Shown: positions 32,469 to 40,581, numbered from the stretch's first letter. The stretch: 46,632 bases of DNA from VMCP01 sp964408945 (GCA_964408945.1 CAYPBJ010000017.1:1-46632), one strand, 5' to 3'. Numbers and translations are program-made. The notes: generated from the sequence alone by a model not told the origin.

Positions 32469-33614
32469 TTATTTTTTCTGAGCTAATTGCAAATTGCACT
32501 CTTTATATTGAGCATTATAGCCAATATTGAAGGGTAGTTTAGCGGGTTTGATTTCATCGTACTTGGCTTTTAAGTCAGATTGAAACATATTGCTAAAAAG
32601 TGGAATGGTGCGCTTGTATTCACCTAAAACTGCAACGGAAAAACCATTGTTTTCTAGTTCCTTTAAGGGGATACCGGAATCGTCTTGGAGAATGGTTTTG
32701 CAATTTTTTAAGCAGATATTCCTGATGATTGAGAAATAATCTTTGTGCATTAGATAGGTAGCCGCTTTGAAGTATGCAGCTGAATTGGTTTTTGATGCCA
32801 AATAAAGTGCAGATCCAATGCGTTTGTTTTTTTGGTTTAGACCAAGATCACTGAGATCTTCGGAGAAGTAAATGAGTTCTTTTACAGCTCCATTATTGGA
32901 GGAATATCCGATTTTAATGCCTTTTTGGTTGTGGGGTTTGGTGGAAATTGGTTGAATTTTGGTGATCTTGCCAGAATCGTTGATATCAAAAGATTGGATG
33001 TAGTGAATTTGATTTCCAAATTTGGCCAAGTAATAAAGACAGGTATGAATGGTGCCGTTCAGGTAGCCTTTTTTGAAATCAACGGCCATACTTTTAGTTC
33101 TAAAGAATCCCAATTGATGAGGGAAGAACAACGATTTTTCCAAATTTCTTAAGTACTCACTTAACAGTGTTGAGTCGGCGGTATTGGGGTCAAATAGAAA
33201 TCCAGCAGGTTCAAGTCCAACCATAATGATGGTGTCAGCATTTGGATAGAATAAATGAGGATAGAAGAAATCTCCCCCTGCAAAAGGATATAAGACTGTT
33301 CCCACTGGTTTATTTAATGCCTTTTGGGAATTGGTCCAAGAGGCAATGGGTTGTGCGATGTTGCGTTTGAGTTTATCCCATTTTGCTTGGCTGGTGGAGC
33401 TAAATTCTGACCATATTGGATTTAAATGAGTTTGTTGGGTTAGGTATTCAGAATCTCCGGCAAGCAATTGACAGAAGGGGTTCCAAATACTGTCAACCGG
33501 GGTTGCATTAACTGTGGTTTTTGCAGTAATGGTAGAATCTTTTTTTGACTTTTCGGTTTTGTTGCCCTGGCATGCGAAAAGGAACAACGGAAGAAACCAA
33601 ACTACGCGTTTCAT
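32469..33614 (-). CDS. Conserved lipoprotein of unknown function
   Basis: A 381-residue protein with a lipoprotein signal (MKRVVWFLPLFLFAC, lipobox Cys15) followed by a Lys/Thr-rich linker. The mature part contains TVLYPFAGGDFFYPHLFYPN and TIIMVGLEPAG, a pair I associate with a family of conserved hypothetical proteins, and ends in a KLPFNIGYNAQYKECNLQLA strand. I see no hydrolase or transferase motif. It is the first gene of a minus-strand run leading into prmA, with one base between them, and has a promoter element just upstream. Function unknown; an envelope location is inferred from the lipobox. Confidence 0.7.
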   Translation of the reverse strand: MKRVVWFLPLFLFACQGNKTEKSKKDSTITAKTTVNATPVDSIWNPFCQLLAGDSEYLTQQTHLNPIWSEFSSTSQAKWDKLKRNIAQPIASWTNSQKALNKPVGTVLYPFAGGDFFYPHLFYPNADTIIMVGLEPAGFLFDPNTADSTLLSEYLRNLEKSLFFPHQLGFFRTKSMAVDFKKGYLNGTIHTCLYYLAKFGNQIHYIQSFDINDSGKITKIQPISTKPHNQKGIKIGYSSNNGAVKELIYFSEDLSDLGLNQKNKRIGSALYLASKTNSAAYFKAATYLMHKDYFSIIRNICLKNCKTILQDDSGIPLKELENNGFSVAVLGEYKRTIPLFSNMFQSDLKAKYDEIKPAKLPFNIGYNAQYKECNLQLAQKK

Positions 33615-33622
33615 ATTGGGAG

Positions 33623-33630
33623 CAAATGTA
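33623..33630 (-). promoter_or_regulatory. -7 promoter element for the lipoprotein-prmA-mutL-rhomboid run
   Basis: The minus strand reads TACATTTG, eight bases before the lipoprotein ATG at 33614. It is a perfect TAnnTTTG match in a 23-base gap, and would start a run of six genes down to 27151. The -33 region is not clear. Confidence 0.45.
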
Positions 33631-33637
33631 CAATCTT

Positions 33638-34351
33638 TTAGAATAGGGTGAGATGTTCGTAGGGTTCAATGGACCAAGGAAAATTTCGGTCTGATGGTTT
33701 ATTCAAATTAGGATTTACTGTAAAGGCGTTTAGGAAGTCAGGGGGTATTTGGGTAATTAAGAGATTTCGGTCATTTACAGAACCGTTGAGCCACAATGGG
33801 GCATTTTTAGGTTCAATGATGATGGGCATTCTTTGTTTGGTGTTGTGTATTTCTGCCATAAACGGATTAGCGGCGGTGGTGAGAATGGTAAAACTCCTTT
33901 GCCATTGGTTTGAGGTTGGATGTTTGTAGTCAGAAAAAAGTCCCCCGAAAAAAAGAAGCTCTTGATTTTTAGGAAAAATATAATGGGGAATCTTGGTTTT
34001 ACCTTGGTGTTTCCATTCGAAGAAACCGGTAGCGGGAATCAAACAGGGATTATTCAACCAAGCATTTTTGAACATGGGTTTAACAGATGCGGTCTCAGAG
34101 CGAGCGTTGAGAGATAGCTTTTGCAATTCAGAAATTTGATTTGATTGGGCCCAACTGGGAATGAGCCCCCATTCGGCAAGCTCGCTGTTTTGTGATTGAG
34201 TAAATATGGGTAGAATGGGGTGTGTAAATCCATTTAAAAAGTAACCTGGCTGAGGAATGTGTGCAGGGTCTAAATTTAGTTGAGCTTGAGAAAGCGACTC
34301 TTGAGTGGGTTTATTCTGCAAATGGATGTTGACCGAATATGAAAAGCACAT
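33638..34351 (-). CDS. SOS response-associated peptidase (HMCES/YedK family)
   Basis: A 237-residue SRAP-domain protein. These proteins crosslink to abasic sites in single-stranded DNA through the amino-terminal cysteine, and shield them until repaired. Cys2 follows the initiator Met (MCFSYSV), Asn82 and Arg84 are in LNARSETA, Glu112 is in ATGFFEWKH and His169 is in AEIHNTKQRMP. These are the catalytic residues known from E. coli YedK (Cys2, Asn75, Glu105, His160). Length is typical. It is divergent from the dehydrogenase gene and 23 bases upstream of the lipoprotein-prmA-mutL run, so two DNA-repair genes lie within 5 kb. Confidence 0.93.
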   Translation of the reverse strand: MCFSYSVNIHLQNKPTQESLSQAQLNLDPAHIPQPGYFLNGFTHPILPIFTQSQNSELAEWGLIPSWAQSNQISELQKLSLNARSETASVKPMFKNAWLNNPCLIPATGFFEWKHQGKTKIPHYIFPKNQELLFFGGLFSDYKHPTSNQWQRSFTILTTAANPFMAEIHNTKQRMPIIIEPKNAPLWLNGSVNDRNLLITQIPPDFLNAFTVNPNLNKPSDRNFPWSIEPYEHLTLF

Positions 34352-34396
34352 AGTTGCAAGTTAGGACAGACGATTGATTTTCTATAAATTGCTGTC

Positions 34397-35599
34397 ATGA
34401 TCTTTGCTTTGATACGTGAAAGGAAAAATCCGCCTGACAACCGAGTGGCATTGTCGCCAGTTCAATGTGTGACCTTGAAGAAGAGGTTTCCACAGGTTGA
34501 TATTTGGGTGGAATCAAGTCCTGAAAGGTGTTTTTCAGATGACGATTATAGGGAAGTAGGAATAGATGTAAGAGAGGATATTTCTGGGGCGGATATATTG
34601 CTAGGGATTAAAGAGGTACCCGTTGATTTTTTAATTCCGAATAAGACCTATTTGATTTTTTCACACACCATCAAAAAGCAGCCATACAATAGAAGGTTGT
34701 TGCAATCTGTTTTGGAAAAGAGCATTCGTTTGGTAGATTATGAGGTATTAAAGTGGGAATCTGGGCAGCGGGTATTAGGATTTGGCCGGTGGGCTGGAAT
34801 TATTGGTGCTTACAATGGTTTGAAGGTTTATGGTGAGCGTAATTCTTTGTATTCGTTGAAGCCAGCACATTTATGTTTAGATTATGCTGAGGTGATATCG
34901 GAAATCATTGTGAATGGATTGCCTAACATTAAAATGGTTGTTACCGGAGGTGGAAGAGTAGCAAAAGGGGCGGTTGAATTTTTAAAGCAAGTGAGAGTGA
35001 GGGAAGTGACGCCACAACAGTATCTAAATGTGAGCTATGATGTGCCGGTATTTACTCAATTAAATAGTCCTGATTTGTATGTTCATCCGGATAAGAATGA
35101 GTGGGACACTCATCATTTTTACGAGCATGGCAATGAATATATGTCGCAGTTTCTCAATTATGTGAGGGTGAGTGATTTAATAATCAATGGAATTTTTTGG
35201 AATGAATCGTTGCCTAGATTGTTTGAAATAGAAGATTTAAAACGCGATGATTTCAAACCAAGGGTGATTGCAGATATCAGTTGTGACGTAAATGGCAGCG
35301 TGCCCATTACGGTAAGAGCAACGAGTATTTTGGACTCTGTTTTGGGTTGGGATATTTTTAATGGATGTGAAGGGGTGCCATTTTCACCGGGTGGAATTGA
35401 CGTTATGGCTGTGGGAAATTTACCCAATGAATTGCCAAGGGATGCGAGTCACGATTTTGGGGCTATGTTATTGCAACATGTAGTACCCGAATTATTGGAG
35501 CGCAACTCGCATCTAATTGAAAAGGCAACCATCGCAGAAGGTGGTCAGTTAACAACTGACTTTTTATATCTGAGCGATTATATTTTAGAACGTGAATAG
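34397..35599 (+). CDS. Saccharopine dehydrogenase-like NAD(P)-dependent oxidoreductase
   Basis: A 400-residue protein of the alanine dehydrogenase/transhydrogenase (AlaDh/PNT) fold. The features match lysine-forming saccharopine dehydrogenase: Lys72 in GIKEVP and His90 in FSHTIKK correspond to the catalytic pair known from yeast Lys1, FGRWAGIIGAYNGL lies at 129-142, the dinucleotide loop is TGGGRVAKGA (183-192), and ADISCDVNGSVPITVRATSI follows. The natural role may be lysine breakdown or formation, or an unrelated amino-acid oxidoreduction. Related Bacteroidota proteins are usually left as generic NAD(P)-dependent oxidoreductases. It converges with ndk 14 bases away. Confidence 0.8.
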   Translation: MIFALIRERKNPPDNRVALSPVQCVTLKKRFPQVDIWVESSPERCFSDDDYREVGIDVREDISGADILLGIKEVPVDFLIPNKTYLIFSHTIKKQPYNRRLLQSVLEKSIRLVDYEVLKWESGQRVLGFGRWAGIIGAYNGLKVYGERNSLYSLKPAHLCLDYAEVISEIIVNGLPNIKMVVTGGGRVAKGAVEFLKQVRVREVTPQQYLNVSYDVPVFTQLNSPDLYVHPDKNEWDTHHFYEHGNEYMSQFLNYVRVSDLIINGIFWNESLPRLFEIEDLKRDDFKPRVIADISCDVNGSVPITVRATSILDSVLGWDIFNGCEGVPFSPGGIDVMAVGNLPNELPRDASHDFGAMLLQHVVPELLERNSHLIEKATIAEGGQLTTDFLYLSDYILERE

Positions 35600-35613
35600 T
35601 TTGGGCGGTTCAA

Positions 35614-36030
35614 TTAGAACTGCTCAAATTTTGAGAAGAAGAAGCTTCCTTCGATAGCAGCGTTTTCATCGCTGTCGCTACCGTGGATTGCATTTGCATC
35701 GATGCTTTTAGCATATAGGCGGCGTATAGTTCCTTCTGCTGCTTGTTCAGGATTTGTAGCACCAATCAAATTGCGGAAATCTGCAACGGCGTTGTCTTTT
35801 TCAAGAATTGCAGCATAAATCGGACCGCTAGTCATGAAACTCACTAAATCTCCGTAAAAAGGTCTTTCCTTGTGAACTTCGTAGAATGCGCCGGCTTGAT
35901 CTGTAGTAAGATAGGTGTATTTTAAAGCTACAACTCTAAAACCCGCTTGGATGATGTGATCTAGGATTTTACCTGCATGTCCGTTAGCTACGGCATCAGG
36001 TTTAATCATGGTAAAAGTACGATTTGACAT
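35614..36030 (-). CDS. ndk: Nucleoside-diphosphate kinase
   Basis: Balances nucleoside triphosphate pools by transferring the gamma phosphate through a phosphohistidine. The 138-residue protein has RTFTMIKPDAVANGHAGKIL at the N-terminus, ERPFYGDLVSFMTSGP, the phosphohistidine His116 in NAIHGSDSDENA, and closes with EGSFFF. Length is normal for the family. The 69-base divergent gap to the LOG-family gene has AT-rich sequence but no convincing promoter pair. No oddity was seen. Confidence 0.97.
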   Translation of the reverse strand: MSNRTFTMIKPDAVANGHAGKILDHIIQAGFRVVALKYTYLTTDQAGAFYEVHKERPFYGDLVSFMTSGPIYAAILEKDNAVADFRNLIGATNPEQAAEGTIRRLYAKSIDANAIHGSDSDENAAIEGSFFFSKFEQF

Positions 36031-36099
36031 GTTTTATTGTGAATTTCGCCGCAAATTTCGCGATTTATCGGGAACTTTGAAGTTGATTGGTCGATTTTT

Positions 36100-36849
36100 A
36101 TGGAAAGTTCAAATAATAATTTAAAAAATCAGCGCAGAATGCGCGGAGTGGGCGATTTACACATGTTGGAAGGTCCACATAGTAGGTCAGAGGAGTTCTT
36201 TTTTCTTTTTCGTGTGGTTTGGGAATTTTTGAAGGGATTCAGGAAGTTGCATTTTGTGGGTCCGTGTGTGAGTGTTTTTGGATCTGCTCGTTATGGTTCT
36301 GAACATGAATATTATCAGAAGGCAAAATTAATGGGTGCAAAAATCAGTGAATCTGGGTTTACCGTATTGACAGGCGGGGGACCAGGAATCATGATGGCTG
36401 CAAATGAAGGTGCAAAGAGCGTGGGTGGCAAGAGTATAGGAGTAAACATTGAATTGCCTTTTGAGCAAAAGCCCAATCCATTTTTAGATGTTTGGGTAGA
36501 TATAAGATATTTCTTTGTGCGAAAGGTATTGTTGTTTAAGTATTCTGTTGGATTTGTGATTTTTCCTGGTGGATTTGGAACGATGGATGAAATGTTTGAA
36601 GCCTTGACATTGATTCAAACTCGAAAAATGCCTTGGTTTCCGGTGGTAATTGTAGGAACCGAGTTTTGGTCTGATTATCAGAAGTTTGTAGATCAAATGG
36701 AAATTGGTGGAACAATCTCACCTGAAGATAAGAATCTGTATTTGGTTACCGATGATTTAGATGAAGCATTAGATTACATTCACGAGAAGGTGGCATTAAT
36801 GCCGCGCAAAAATCAAAATTATCGTCGATTCTGGTGGTTGGGTGAGTAG
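36100..36849 (+). CDS. LOG-family protein (TIGR00730 type)
   Basis: A 249-residue Rossmann-fold protein with the family signatures TGGGPGIMMAANEGA near residues 89-103 and FPGGFGTMDEMFEAL near 152-166 (PGG-x-GT-x2-E). Plant and several bacterial members are cytokinin riboside phosphoribohydrolases, and others act as nucleotide 5'-monophosphate nucleosidases. Without a cognate pathway here I take only the family. A 35-residue N-terminal stretch (KNQRRMRGVGDLHMLEG) is before the first strand. The next gene starts 20 bases after its stop, with a promoter element between them. Confidence 0.9.
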   Translation: MESSNNNLKNQRRMRGVGDLHMLEGPHSRSEEFFFLFRVVWEFLKGFRKLHFVGPCVSVFGSARYGSEHEYYQKAKLMGAKISESGFTVLTGGGPGIMMAANEGAKSVGGKSIGVNIELPFEQKPNPFLDVWVDIRYFFVRKVLLFKYSVGFVIFPGGFGTMDEMFEALTLIQTRKMPWFPVVIVGTEFWSDYQKFVDQMEIGGTISPEDKNLYLVTDDLDEALDYIHEKVALMPRKNQNYRRFWWLGE

Positions 36850-36857
36850 ATTTGAAG

Positions 36858-36865
36858 TACCTTTG
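36858..36865 (+). promoter_or_regulatory. Leaderless promoter of the deoxyhypusine-synthase-like gene
   Basis: TACCTTTG is followed by four bases and the ATG at 36870, so transcription should begin at or next to the start codon. A TTG at 36838-36840 lies 17 bases upstream, somewhat close for a -33 element. The element supports the ATG at 36870 over the upstream TTG at 36852. Confidence 0.5.
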
Positions 36866-36869
36866 CGGT

Positions 36870-37841
36870 ATGAAAGGTCCTATTTCTCAATTCATTGAAA
36901 ATCATTACTTGCACTTTAATGCAGCTGCTTTAGTTGATGCTGCGAAAGGATATGAAACTCATCTAACCGAAGGTGGTAAAATGATGGTAACTCTTGCGGG
37001 TGCTATGAGTACTGCCGAGTTGGGTAAAAGTTTAGCAGAAATGATTCGTCAAGGAAAGGTTGATATTATTTCTTGTACTGGGGCAAATCTTGAGGAGGAT
37101 ATCATGAACTTGGTGGCTCACAAACACTACAAGCGAGTGCCAAATTACAGAGATTTAAGTCCACAAGATGAGTGGGATTTATTGGAAAATCACTTCAACA
37201 GAGTTACTGATACTTGCATACCAGAGGAAGAGGCTTTCAGAAGACTTCAGAAACACATTCATGGAATTTGGAAGGGTGCTGAGGATAAGGGAGAACGTTA
37301 TTTTCCTCACGAATACATGTACAAAATTTTGCTGAGTGGCGAGTTAGAGCAATATTATGAAATCGACCCCAAGAATAGTTGGATGCTTGCAGCTGCAGAA
37401 AGAAATTTACCTATTGTAGTTCCAGGTTGGGAAGACTCTACCATGGGCAACATTTTTGCGAGTTATGTAATTAAAGGCGAAATCAAGGCATCAACCATGA
37501 AAAGTGGTATTGAATACATGACTTGGTTGGCAGATTGGTACGTAAAGAATTCAGAAGGTAAGGGAGTTGGTTTTTTCCAAATTGGTGGCGGTATTGCGGG
37601 TGACTTCCCCATTTGCGTGGTGCCAATGTTGTACCAAGATATGGAAATGGAGAACATTCCATTTTGGTCTTACTTCTGTCAAATTTCAGATAGTACCACG
37701 AGTTACGGAAGTTATTCAGGTGCTGTTCCCAATGAGAAGATCACTTGGGGTAAGTTAGACGTAAATACTCCTAAGTTTATTGTAGAGAGTGATGCAACCA
37801 TCGTTGCACCCTTGATTTTTGCGTGGGTATTGGGATGGTAA
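36870..37841 (+). CDS. Deoxyhypusine synthase-family protein
   Basis: A 323-residue homologue of deoxyhypusine synthase, which in eukaryotes and archaea moves the aminobutyl group of spermidine to a lysine of eIF5A. Bacteria lack that target, and known bacterial homologues make homospermidine or have unknown roles. TLAGAMSTAELGKSLAEMIR, ISCTGANLEED and GGGIAGDF match family blocks, and the active-site lysine of the human enzyme is kept as Lys295 in ITWGKLD. The ATG at 36870 gives the MKGPISQFIENHYLHFNAAA start expected for Bacteroidota members. It overlaps the hemoglobin gene by 7 bases. Confidence 0.9.
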   Translation: MKGPISQFIENHYLHFNAAALVDAAKGYETHLTEGGKMMVTLAGAMSTAELGKSLAEMIRQGKVDIISCTGANLEEDIMNLVAHKHYKRVPNYRDLSPQDEWDLLENHFNRVTDTCIPEEEAFRRLQKHIHGIWKGAEDKGERYFPHEYMYKILLSGELEQYYEIDPKNSWMLAAAERNLPIVVPGWEDSTMGNIFASYVIKGEIKASTMKSGIEYMTWLADWYVKNSEGKGVGFFQIGGGIAGDFPICVVPMLYQDMEMENIPFWSYFCQISDSTTSYGSYSGAVPNEKITWGKLDVNTPKFIVESDATIVAPLIFAWVLGW

Positions 37842-38215
37842 TTCCAAAACCTGATATCGTCTTGTTTGAAGATGTTCAAAAGGTTGTTAACCGACAATAC
37901 GAACAACTTATTGCAGATCCTCAAACTGGAAGACACTTCAAGGAACTCAATTTTGAAGAACATTTTCCAAGAATTTACAATTTTTGGAGTTTTATCTTAG
38001 GAATTGATGCTGAAAACCATTCATATAGGGGCAGTGCATTTGAACCACATACCCATTTAAATCTGACTCATCAAGATTTCAACGACTGGCAGAAATATTT
38101 GAAAATTGCGGTGGAAGAGCAATTTGAGGGTCCAACTGCAAGTTTAATGTTGCAAAAGGCGGAGCAATTAGGAATGATGTTTGAATATAAACTGGGTTTA
38201 TTAGACGATAAATAA
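37835..38215 (+). CDS. Group III truncated hemoglobin
   Basis: A 126-residue 2-on-2 globin. FPRIYNFWSFILGIDAENHSYRGSAFEPHTHLNLTHQDFNDW has the group III pattern: the FW motif, the Y-x-G-x2-F loop and a histidine (H72 or H74) placed as the haem ligand before the L-x4-DF-x-W helix. Such globins bind oxygen or nitric oxide. An in-frame GTG at 37823 is possible, but the ATG at 37835 overlaps the upstream stop by 7 bases and gives a normal length. The 3' stop shares a base with the kdsC ATG (TAATG). The tight linkage on both sides points to one transcript. Confidence 0.85.
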   Translation: MVIPKPDIVLFEDVQKVVNRQYEQLIADPQTGRHFKELNFEEHFPRIYNFWSFILGIDAENHSYRGSAFEPHTHLNLTHQDFNDWQKYLKIAVEEQFEGPTASLMLQKAEQLGMMFEYKLGLLDDK

Positions 38216-38736
38216 TGAGTAATTTAATTCCTAAATTCAAGAATATCAAAGGGTTTCTGTTTGATATTGACGGTGTTCTGACCAAAGGTTCGGTTTTAGT
38301 TACTGAGGAGGGCTATATGCTCAGATCGGTAAATATTAAAGACGGTTATGCCTTACAACATGCTGTTAAACAAGGGTATATTGTGGGGGTTATATCTGGC
38401 GGAAGATCTGAGGGAATGAGAAAGCGATTTGAGGGATTAGGACTTAAATATATTTATCTTGGCCAATCACATAAAGAACAGGCTTTTGAAGAAGTTTGTA
38501 AGTTGAGCGGAGTAAACGCCTCTGAGTTTATTTATATGGGCGATGATATGCCTGATATTCCGTTGTTCGAAAAAGTAGGATTGAGTTGCTGCCCGAAGGA
38601 TGCAAGTATTGATGTATTGGATAGGGCTGAGTATATAGCAAATGCAAATGGAGGGGAAGGTTGTGTTAGAGAAATCATTGAAAAAGTGATGAAACTGCAA
38701 AATTCTTGGTTTAACGATGACACCCATCGTTGGTAA
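38215..38736 (+). CDS. kdsC: 3-deoxy-manno-octulosonate-8-phosphatase (KdsC-type HAD)
   Basis: Releases phosphate from Kdo-8-phosphate in Kdo synthesis for lipopolysaccharide. The 173-residue protein is a cap-less HAD phosphatase of the right size: motif I is Asp17 and Asp19 (LFDIDGVLT), SGGRSEGMRKR supplies motif II, and MGDDMPDIPLFEKVGLSCCP is motif IV. The phosphatase for N-acylneuraminate-9-phosphate is similar, so a different keto-sugar is not fully excluded. Its ATG overlaps the globin stop by one base. KdsA and KdsB are not in view. Confidence 0.9.
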   Translation: MSNLIPKFKNIKGFLFDIDGVLTKGSVLVTEEGYMLRSVNIKDGYALQHAVKQGYIVGVISGGRSEGMRKRFEGLGLKYIYLGQSHKEQAFEEVCKLSGVNASEFIYMGDDMPDIPLFEKVGLSCCPKDASIDVLDRAEYIANANGGEGCVREIIEKVMKLQNSWFNDDTHRW

Positions 38737-38760
38737 GCAAGTTATCATTGCTTACATTTG
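38730..38760 (+). promoter_or_regulatory. Promoter with -33 and -7 elements before the CBS-domain gene
   Basis: TTG at 38730-38732 is followed after 20 bases by TACATTTG at 38753-38760, a full match to the Bacteroidota spacing and -7 box. The ATG at 38767 then begins six bases later. This decides the start in favour of 38767, because the in-frame TTG at 38758 would lie inside the promoter. Confidence 0.6.
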
Positions 38761-38766
38761 AAAAAC

Positions 38767-39429
38767 ATGACTGCTAAAGAACTATTGAACGAAAGTATTA
38801 ATGTATTGAGACATACAGATACAGTAGAAGCAGCTGTGGGCTACTTGAATGGCCAGGGTTTGACAGAATTGCCGGTTGTAAAGAATAAATTCTTATACAA
38901 CTACGCGAGAATTGAAAACTTGAATCAAGTAAATGACCAGTCCATTAGGTTGGATGAAGTTATTGCTGAAAATGTTCATGCACCAGCTGTATTTCACAAC
39001 CATCACTTGTACGAAATTGTTCCTATAATGGCAGTAAGTGAGTTGTCAGTTATTGCTGTTTTAGGCGAGAATAAAGAGTTTGAAGGAACCATTGATCAAA
39101 GGCGAATCAACAAATTAATCACTGAATCTATGACTTATAGAGGACTAGGTGCTGTGGTTGTATTGGATTTAGAGGACCGTGATTTTTCACCGGCCTCTAT
39201 TTGTAGATGGGTTGAAGAGAATGGAGCTAAGGTAATTGGAATGATGGTGAAAAGCGAGGAAATGGGAAGGTTAAAGGTAAATTTAAAATTGAATACCACG
39301 GTGTCAAGAAATATTGTATCCACATTTCAAAGACAAGGTTACAAGGTAGAGAATGTATATTTATCGGAAGATCAAAATGGCCAAGAAGACAGAGAGATAG
39401 ACATGGTTCTTAAGTTTTTTGATTTATAA
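38767..39429 (+). CDS. CBS-domain protein with a C-terminal ACT-like region
   Basis: A 220-residue cytosolic protein. MTAKELLNESINVLRHTDTV and YLNGQGLTELPVVKNKFLYN form the first CBS motif; the second is around HNHHLYEIVPIMAVSELSVIAVLGENKEF with IDQRRINKLI. Residues from about 120 (GLGAVVVLDLEDRDFSPASI) resemble an ACT-type ligand-binding domain. CBS pairs bind adenine nucleotides. In other Bacteroidota this protein is often encoded next to nadK; here nadK lies some 31 kb away. The target enzyme is unknown. Confidence 0.82.
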   Translation: MTAKELLNESINVLRHTDTVEAAVGYLNGQGLTELPVVKNKFLYNYARIENLNQVNDQSIRLDEVIAENVHAPAVFHNHHLYEIVPIMAVSELSVIAVLGENKEFEGTIDQRRINKLITESMTYRGLGAVVVLDLEDRDFSPASICRWVEENGAKVIGMMVKSEEMGRLKVNLKLNTTVSRNIVSTFQRQGYKVENVYLSEDQNGQEDREIDMVLKFFDL

Positions 39430-39497
39430 ATTTTTTTGGGATTGCATGTGAAAATCCCTATTAATTATTGAAATTTGTGGAAAACCGATTTATACTG

Positions 39498-39516
39498 CTG
39501 CAAATATTGTTTGCAG
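39498..39516. promoter_or_regulatory. Inverted repeat CTGCAAA-5-TTTGCAG upstream of the Wzz-like gene
   Basis: Two perfect 7-base arms (39498-39504 and 39510-39516) are separated by TATTG, in the 125-base gap 39430-39554 before the Wzz-like ATG. The hairpin has no T run after it, so an operator or an mRNA leader structure is more likely than a terminator. I see no small gene in this gap. Confidence 0.45.
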
Positions 39517-39554
39517 ATAGGTCGTTAGTAGTACTTTGAAAGCATTTTAACTTT

Positions 39555-40580
39555 ATGAATGATAATTTGATCAATGAAAATGAGGTAAAACCGATAACCC
39601 TAGTAAGTGTTGTAAATTTTTTCTGGAGGTGGCGTAAGGTTTTCATCATTTCAGCGAGCATAGCAGCAGTGATGGCTATTGTTATGACCCATCCGGCTAT
39701 AACGAAGCCTAAATACAAGGCGCAACACATTTTTTATCCCACGAAAAACAACTCAATATCCAATGCGTTATTGACCGAATTGAATCAGCGTCAACAAGAC
39801 CCATTGGAATTTGGGGAAGAAATTGAAGCAGAAAAGGCACTTCAAATAATTCAATCTGGAACATTGATTGGTAGATTGGTAAAGAACTTCAAATTGATGG
39901 AGCATTACGGAATTGACCCTAAAAAAGAGAAATTTCCCAAGTATGCTTTAGATAATAAAATAAAGGAGAACTTCAGTTTTGAGAGAACTCGTTATTTAAG
40001 TATCAAGGTAGAAGTCTTAGACGAAGACCCCAAAATGGCTGCAGATTTAGCCAATGGAATTGCATTGCTGTATGATTCAATCAAAACCGAGGTTCAAAAT
40101 CAGGTAGCAAAACCGGCTTTGGATATCGTTGGTCGTGCTTTAGCTGAAAAAAGAAGCAAAATTCAGAAAATCAAAGATGATTTAAGAGAATTAGGTACCC
40201 GAGGAATCACAAATTACGAAGAGCAGTCGCGCGCTTTGGCGGAAGAAATATACAAAGCCCAATCATCTGGAAAAACCGGACAATTGCAACAATTACTTAC
40301 CGAGCAAAAGGCGTTGGTAGCAAGTGGTGGTGATTTTATTGCTTTAAATGAATTGATTAAGTTAGAAGAGGAAAAGGAAAGTAATTTAATCACGCAATTC
40401 GAAAAGCGCCAAGTAGATGTTGGTGAGCGTTTGTCGCATAAATTTACTGTAGAAGAGGCCACTGTTCCAGAAATTAAGTTTTGGCCTAAGCGCAGTTTTA
40501 TTTTTATCATTTCAGTATTAGGAACCATCCTTGCAACGGCCGTTGTGTTGGTGTGTTTTGAGCTGTTTTGGAAGAAGTAA
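39555..40580 (+). CDS. Wzz-like chain-length determinant / polysaccharide co-polymerase
   Basis: A 341-residue inner-membrane protein with one hydrophobic helix near 29-46 (KVFIISASIAAVMAIVMTHP) and another near 314-337 (FIFIISVLGTILATAVVLVCF). The periplasmic part between them is helical, with long coiled-coil-like stretches (RALAEKRSKIQKIKDDLREL, LIKLEEEKESNLITQFEKRQ). This layout matches Wzz-type co-polymerases that set chain length of surface polysaccharides. KFWPKRSFIF just before the second helix fits the usual proline-rich entry. The next gene starts one base after its stop and encodes an O-antigen ligase-like protein. Confidence 0.82.
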   Translation: MNDNLINENEVKPITLVSVVNFFWRWRKVFIISASIAAVMAIVMTHPAITKPKYKAQHIFYPTKNNSISNALLTELNQRQQDPLEFGEEIEAEKALQIIQSGTLIGRLVKNFKLMEHYGIDPKKEKFPKYALDNKIKENFSFERTRYLSIKVEVLDEDPKMAADLANGIALLYDSIKTEVQNQVAKPALDIVGRALAEKRSKIQKIKDDLRELGTRGITNYEEQSRALAEEIYKAQSSGKTGQLQQLLTEQKALVASGGDFIALNELIKLEEEKESNLITQFEKRQVDVGERLSHKFTVEEATVPEIKFWPKRSFIFIISVLGTILATAVVLVCFELFWKK

Positions 40581-40581
40581 T

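Noticed and set aside
40531..40581. Extension of the O-antigen ligase gene into the Wzz-like gene
   Set aside because: It would add 17 residues with three cysteines (MQRPLCWCVLSCFGRSN) not matching the family, and the ATG at 40582 follows the stop by one base.
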